Shown piece by piece: positions 58,501 through 64,000 of a stretch of 64,000 nt of DNA. The stretch is from Spinacia oleracea (taxonomy: Eukaryota; Streptophyta; Magnoliopsida; Caryophyllales; Amaranthaceae). Position numbers and translations under genes: made by a program. Every line of letters starts with the position of its first letter. Position 1 is the stretch's first letter. The DNA lies in assembly GCF_020520425.1 (NCBI RefSeq), contig NC_079488.1:91059285-91123284 (forward strand), written 5' to 3'. The notes beneath the pieces are model-generated. The model ran no database searches, had not been told where the DNA came from, and saw nothing but the letters and a program-made list of their open reading frames with translations.

Positions 58501-61500
58501 TGTTCCCTTTTGGCAGGGGTCTATGCCATGCATTTTGGGCTCCAAACTTTTGGGTTTTCTATATAATGGCAGATAAACTTCTTGCTTTCTTTCTCAGAAG
58601 AATGGGTTTCAATGTCCAAAGACCAGCAGGTTCTTTCACTTCTGGGCTAGTGGGAGACTCATCACCCTTTGCTGTACTGCCGCAGGTAAACTATTAAATT
58701 GTGTGTGTGTGAGAGTGTGAGCATCACTGCATTTTTTTACTAATAAAACTTTCTGATGGCTTATTGTGTCTCACTTAGTTGGTCAGTCCACGTTTTTAAT
58801 ACTACTTTCCTGTACTTCCCTTCAGTAGACACTGATGAATTGAGTGGCTGATAGTTCAGTAGGAACACTTGACAAGAGGGGGGGTGAATTGTTTCTTGGG
58901 AACTTGGGTAAGTTTCTTGCGGAATTTAAACAATAAAGAGACTGAGAATAATGAGCGAAGAAAGATATAAAATGGAGGAACCTTCTTGACCCTAATCAAG
59001 AAGAACCTCACTACTCTTTTGTATTAATGCAATAACTCTATTACAAATACACTCTTTAACCCGAGTTCCTCTCGAACACGAGTTCCCCACAGCAATCCCC
59101 TTTGATTACTGTGCTCCTCTTTCTCTCTCTGACTTAACTCTAAGTCGCTCCTTTTCTCTTTGACTTAACTCTAAGTCGCTATGTTTCTCTTTGACTTAAC
59201 TCTAAGTCAATTAAGGATCACTCAACCCTTAAACCCAAAATACAATTTGATATAAAACTCTAGTACGTAATAAAGCTCAAAGCAATAAGGAACTCAAGGG
59301 ACACTCTTTTGAAAACTGATTCTCTTTTAAAACGTTTAAGCTCTTAAAATATATTTTGCAAAGATCAGTTGTGTGTCTTGAAAAGCTAAAACTCTTCTCC
59401 TTTTATAGGAGAGTTTTACTTAGGGTTTGGTACCCATGTTTCCCTCAACCACCCACTAGCAGTTACTGCTCAGTAACATGGGCATAGTTGGAGAGAAACA
59501 AGGGAGACCAAATCAAAACACTAAATGTACGTTGAACAGAAATACGTGGGGAGAGTTTCAAGGAACGTGGAAAAACTTTTACTTGAGAAACAATGGGGAG
59601 TAAATCAGAATCCTATGTTTCATTTATTAATTAAATACATTTTATTTATTAAAAAGATTTTCCAAGTTAAAACTCTTTTATAATTACAGTTAACATATTT
59701 CATTTAAAACGTACCAAAATACTATGTCCCTTTCATACCAAATTACTTATAAACTTTATTAAATACTTACATAAATCCTAAAACATAAACTCATATGTTG
59801 TAGTCTTCATGTTGCACCTTTAGAAGCTTCACTCGAAGACTTCCCGATTTGTTCCTTCTCTGGAACGCCGAGGATCCACATAATATATGAGGATCTCGCC
59901 TTAGGAACTCGCCTAAGGATCTCGCCTTGCATAATGATTATTTCTTCAATGTAGTGTCTGACATGGATCAATTACTTGCTTATATTCCACGTTGCTTAGT
60001 TTATCCAACTCAGGATCTCCTTAACTTAGCATTATCCCTCTAAGGATCTCGGAACCTATCTTAACCAATTGTCAGGAGTTTGCTTTGTCATCATCAAAAC
60101 TTTAGGATCAACAGTGGCTTAATTCAAAAAGATGCACGCTTTCCATCCTATTGTTCACATTACATTGGGTTTGTGCAGTTGAGAGAGGGGGCTAAGCAAG
60201 GTCCTTATTTTATGGATGCTTTTGTCTTTCTGTTTATGTATGAAGTACTCATTACTTCATTAGGTAGGTGATGTGAATTTGTGATAAATCATTTTGTTCT
60301 GTTAACAGATCACTCCTCTGGTGACCTTTATAATGGTGTTGCTTGCCATTTCTCCTTGTCTTTTCAAGGCCTGGAAGAATCCTCAGCCAAGGAAGGTTGC
60401 TAGATGGATAACTTATGCTTACTCATGCGGCTTCTTGTTTGGTTGGCATGTCCATGAGAAGGCAACACTCCACTTTCTTATCCCTCTGGCGATCAATGCA
60501 GTAGACAGCATAAATGACGCACGGCATTACTTTTTGCTCTCAATTGGTATGACTGTTGTCTATCTTTGATTACTGCTTTATTATATATTATTGATTGGGA
60601 TTTATTTAGTCAATTAAGTGGTATCTGGCAGCTCTTTAGCTACAAAATGTATACATCTTGTTGATTAGCAGTTTAGGCTACATTATGAAAATTGTTGAAA
60701 GGGCTGATTGCTTTGTTATATGAATTCTAAATGCTAGTGGGGCTAGTTTGTGGTTCACGTTTATATTTATCTTCGTCCAATAATAGCTTTTGTGTGTTAC
60801 GGTGACTTCACTCTACTCTCCTAGTTGAGTTGAAAAATACTTGCACTACCGCTGTACTTGGTTTTCTACTGTGGTCATTGCTTTTTACAGATTGCGTCTT
60901 GCATCTTGCGAGGCACTATGATAAGAGGAACTTTACCTGAAATCTATATAAAAGTTGAAAATAATGTTAATAGAAATCTAAGACAAGTGTTTTCGTGCCA
61001 AATATTCTAAATAAGTTCAAAATCACATGGGAGCAAAAGGGGACAATGGTTGTAACGGTTTGCAGTTATTGGTTTCTTGTGTAACAATTGCTTGAATTTC
61101 CTTTCATTGCTAGAGTTGATTAATCAATTTGTTGCATCTTCTATGCAGTCTCGTGCTACTCTCTCTTCCCACTTCTGTTTGAAACCAGAGAATACCCAAT
61201 AAAAGTGACACTGCTGCTTCTGCACTGCGTTCTTATGTGGTTTGGTTTCTCCTCCTATTTTTCTGGGGAGACAACTACAAATTCAAACAAACATTTGCAG
61301 AAGAAAAACTACGAGGACATCTCCGACAAAGGAAAGCTTGGTGTTGGTGTTGGTGTTGGATGGCTCTGTAAGAGCTACTTGCTGGGTCTTGTGGCGGTTG
61401 AAATATGGGGTCAGTTTCTACATACTTTGTTTTTCGGGAACAAGCTTCCGTTTCTGCCTTTGATGTTGGTTTCTGTATATAGTGCATTAGGTATCATGTA

Positions 61501-61543
61501 TTCTTGGATTTGGCAACTCAAATGGATTATTCTGTCTTCTTAA
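55567..61543 (+). CDS. ALG8: ALG8, dolichyl-P-Glc:Glc1Man9GlcNAc2-PP-dolichol alpha-1,3-glucosyltransferase
   Basis: Four exons, 55567-56301, 58479-58685, 60309-60546 and 61149-61543, join in frame to 524 residues, near the usual plant ALG8 length of just over 500. All introns have GT/AG ends. The ALG6/ALG8 (GT57) signature is clear: STDFEVHRNWLA with D37, LDYPPFFAYFE (66-76) and HMHFQYNGFL. Later come VIHRMFPFGRGL, FWAPNFW, GDSSPFAVLPQ, and GFLFGWHVHEKA in exon 3. Many hydrophobic segments fit a polytopic ER membrane protein. The enzyme adds the second glucose to the lipid-linked oligosaccharide in the ER lumen before transfer to Asn. Intron 1 (2.2 kb) has no clear element; a weak retroelement-like stretch lies near 57050-57480. 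Intron 2 holds a Copia solo LTR. The reading frame looks intact. Confidence 0.96.
58849..60113 (-). mobile_element. Copia-type solo LTR in ALG8 intron 2
   Basis: On the minus strand it starts TGTTGATCCTAAAGTTTTGA and ends GTTCCTACTGAACTATCA, with TG...CA ends. It is flanked by a perfect 5-bp duplication GTGGC (58844-58848 and 60114-60118). The CACCCCCCCTCTTGTC stretch near its end and the TGATGATGACAAAG near its start recall SIRE/Maximus-type Copia LTRs; that sub-family call is inference. At 1265 bp with no interior, it is a solo LTR left by recombination. Confidence 0.8.
59128..59212. repeat. Triplicated ~30-bp unit inside the solo LTR
   Basis: Three copies of ctgacttaactctaagtcgct or tttgacttaactctaagtc, each about 30 bp apart. 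Confidence 0.85.
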
Positions 61544-62409
61544 TGTCTACAATTTGCTCAAGTAATTTAGGAAGCTTTGGCAACTTATAGTGTGGTGTGG
61601 ATGTGGAGTACTACAATTTGCTCAAGTAATTTAGCAGCCACAACTCACAAGGGTGGATTGGGTTATTTTGTTGTTTGCTTAATTAAGTGTAAGGCCTTGT
61701 ATTACGTTATAATGAATCCAGTAGTGTGGTTAACAATACCCACAGTAGGTCACAAGTTTCTTGGCAACTTATAGTGTGATTAAGAAAAATAAACTCCATA
61801 CTTTGTAATTCTGAAGCTTTGTTTACCTGAAATTAACTTTTCTTAACTTATTTTTGCTGAATAAATTATACATTTGTATAAGTTAAATAGTCTGAAATTT
61901 TTACTTTTACTTTTACTTAACTTATTTATGTTGAAATAAGAAAAATTATGATAAAATAAGTCGTAACAAGAAGACCGTAAGTAAAAAGACAAAACAAAAA
62001 GAATGTATTGTGTAATTACTAATCATCATCATAAAAATCAACAATATTTGTTGTTCTGAAAGAATTAATACTTAATCACAACTCACAATTAAGAGTAATA
62101 CTTGGTATAATACTAGTATGTTATTAAGAAGAATAGATTGAGTAATGTAGCAACGTTTTTCGAATACGGCTATGTTTTGAAAGAGTATATGTTTTCCAAT
62201 TGGAGTAAGGAATAGGATGTCATCATTAACAAGAATATGGAGCTTTTCTAAACTCCACCATTTACAATCTACATTAAAAAGCGGATTACTCTTGCGTAGA
62301 TCTGTTCCACAATAATATTAGTGTGGACTCAAAATCAATAGTTTTCTCTAGCACCCTTTTTACATCCATAAGGACTTCTATTGCTCATATAGTAACTATA
62401 ATAAATTAA
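61544..62409. other. Downstream of ALG8, no gene
   Basis: It contains a local duplication of ctacaatttgctcaagtaatttag (61550-61570 and 61610-61634). It then becomes AT-rich. Nothing else is recognised. Confidence 0.5.
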
Positions 62410-62849
62410 GGCAAATTTGCCAAATACAACCTCATAAAGTTTTCTGTTTGCCAATTACAACCTCAAATTTATAATTTTGCCAATTACAACCTTAAACTTG
62501 CACATCTATTTTAAATTACAACCCGAAACCATTTTCCGGCAAAAATCACCGGAAAATGATGTCATAACGTTATTAAAAAAAATTATGAAGCGCAAAAAAA
62601 AAAAAAAATTGATTTTTTTTTTGTTTGTTTTAATTCTTATGTATCGATTTAATTTTTTTATAGAAATTATGTAACTATTTTTTTAATAACATTATGACAT
62701 CATCTTCCGGTGATTTTTGCCGGAAAATAATTTCGGGTTGTAATTTAAAATGGATGTATAAGTTTAAGGTTGTAATAGGCAAAAATAGAAATTTGAGGTT
62801 GTAATTGGCAAATAGAAAACTTTATTAGGTTGTATTTGACAAATTTTCC
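62410..62849. mobile_element. Mutator-like MITE with ~170-bp terminal inverted repeats
   Basis: A perfect 9-bp duplication ATAAATTAA flanks it (62401-62409 and 62850-62858). The arms, starting GGCAAATTTGCCAAATACAA on the left and GGAAAATTTGTCAAATACAA on the right (reverse complement), match for about 170 bp. They include ttttccggcaaaaatcaccg. The loop is about 100 bp. It is 440 bp, non-coding, and would fold into a long hairpin. Confidence 0.85.
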
Positions 62850-63249
62850 ATAAATTAAACACCAAAATTCTTAGACATAGTAACCATTTTTTAAGCATAA
62901 TAACTCTATGTTTTTAAAAGTAAATTGTAATTTAAAATCACATTATTCAAGCACAACATATATCAACGATGCCAATTTGTTATTTTTTCATACGGTTAAA
63001 AAATAAAATTAAATATACGGTTAAAATTCATTTCAAAACATGGGGAGTGCACTCCCTATAAATTTAATTTAATTTTTTAACCGTATATAAGTTTTTTTTT
63101 AATACTTGTGCTGACACATGGGGAGTGCACCAATAAATGGGTCGATGCACCCTAGTTTAGTCAATAGAGATATATAGCCAAGTAGGCCTAAGAGCAAGTC
63201 TCGGTCAATTGCCCAAAATGCAGCATTGATTCACTTTCAGGAAGTGTAA

Positions 63250-64000
63250 CTAGGGTTGTCAAATCGGATCTTTGGATTTGTTATAAGCGGTTCGAGTCAC
63301 ATCGAAATCGAATAATTTCGGGTACGGTCAATGTTTTTATCCAATTCGATTCGGAATGATTTAGACAACTTTAAGTTCAGATAAAGTCAGGTCATTTATA
63401 TATTGTATCGGGTTCGAGTTGCTTTCGATAGGTAATTTTGGTTCGGATCAATCACGAATTCGGTTTGAACTGACTCGAAAGCGATTTGGTACCGGTTTAA
63501 TTTGATTCGGGTCGACATCGACTCAGATCAGGTAGATTTTGAGATCTCTATTTTTCGGATATATTTAAAGATGGTTGTGGCCGGGCCAGCCCAACCCGGC
63601 ACGAGCACGAAAAAGCCCGAAGCCCGACCCGGCATGAAAAAAGCCCGACCCGACACGACACGAGTCTGGGCCTTAATTTTTTGGAAAAAGCACGACAAGG
63701 CACGGCATGACTCGACGCGCCATGACAAAGCACGCTAAATTTAGTAAAATTAGCCTTAGGCACGACGGGCCGGCCCGGCCCGGCATGAAAACCCGTGGGC
63801 TTGGGCCCCTTTTTTTAACTTTTCGGCCCGGCACGACACGGCACGAAACAACGTGGGTCCGTCCCGGATAGGCCCACGGCCCGTGGGATCGACCGGAAGC
63901 CCGATCCGGCCCACGACCATCTTTAGATATATTCGATACAAATATCAGTTGATTTTGGTTGATTTCTCGAATGTGGTTAATTTTTTGAGGTATAACAACT
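63250..64000. mobile_element. hAT-like repeat running off the window end
   Basis: From agggttgtcaaatcggatct the sequence is full of attcgattcgg and ggttcgg motifs, the degenerate style of plant elements starting AGGGTTGTCAA. The right end is not in the window. It is interrupted at about 63570-63925. Confidence 0.4.
63570..63925. mobile_element. GC-rich nested element
   Basis: The left border GATGGTTGTGGCCGGGCC and the reverse complement of the right border GATGGTCGTGGGCCGGAT are inverted. The interior is packed with cggcacgacacg and gcccgacccgg repeats, far more GC-rich than its surroundings. The target duplication is unclear. Open frames inside are products of the repeat. Confidence 0.5.

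Noticed and set aside
63502-63941. Frames of 61-78 residues on both strands
   Set aside because: They arise from the cggcacgacacg-type repeats in a GC-rich element and have repetitive Arg/Ala/Gly composition.

Overview
This is a nuclear plant DNA window, most likely from a eudicot of the order Caryophyllales (Amaranthaceae/Chenopodiaceae, spinach- or beet-like). The plant origin is firm: three intron-containing housekeeping genes match plant families, and the repeats are typical plant ones. The order-level guess is inference from the overall look of the repeats and was not tested by a search. The DNA is AT-rich and repeat-dense, and the host genes are confined to the right third.

Layout. Positions 1-5570 hold small terminal-inverted-repeat elements (Tourist-, Stowaway- and hAT-like) and no recognisable gene. 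Positions 5578-10781 are a non-autonomous hAT-like element with 8-bp target duplications. It is split by a 4.65-kb CACTA transposon (5743-10397) carrying pieces of at least three host genes: an NBS-LRR resistance gene, a pyrrolidone-carboxylate peptidase and AXR1. Positions 12805-16371 contain two Helitrons. The larger carries a decayed RPA70-like single-strand-DNA-binding gene with its exon-intron layout still visible.

Positions 17512-38867 are dominated by two Ty3/gypsy LTR elements with exact 5-bp target duplications. The first (17512-26538) has 2.8-kb LTRs and codes only for a gag protein. The second (28891-38867) has almost identical 2753-bp LTRs around a badly decayed interior. Positions 38873-45306 contain nested Helitrons, a truncated Helitron, a Stowaway-like MITE, a Mutator-like MITE, and about 2.9 kb that I could not assign.

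The host genes are: CYP51 (46568-48428, plus strand, two coding exons and a probable 5' UTR intron), the sterol 14-alpha demethylase of the ER; mitochondrial ATP synthase subunit delta' (50439-52734, minus strand, two exons); and ALG8 (55567-61543, plus strand, four exons), the ER glucosyltransferase adding the second glucose to the dolichol-linked N-glycan precursor. They are unrelated housekeeping genes that happen to be neighbours and do not form a pathway. ALG8 intron 2 contains a Copia-type solo LTR. The window ends in hAT-like, GC-rich repeat DNA.

Most short open frames elsewhere are chance frames or repeat sequence. Splice sites were read by eye from GT/AG signals and remembered family sequences. 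No alignment or database search was run.
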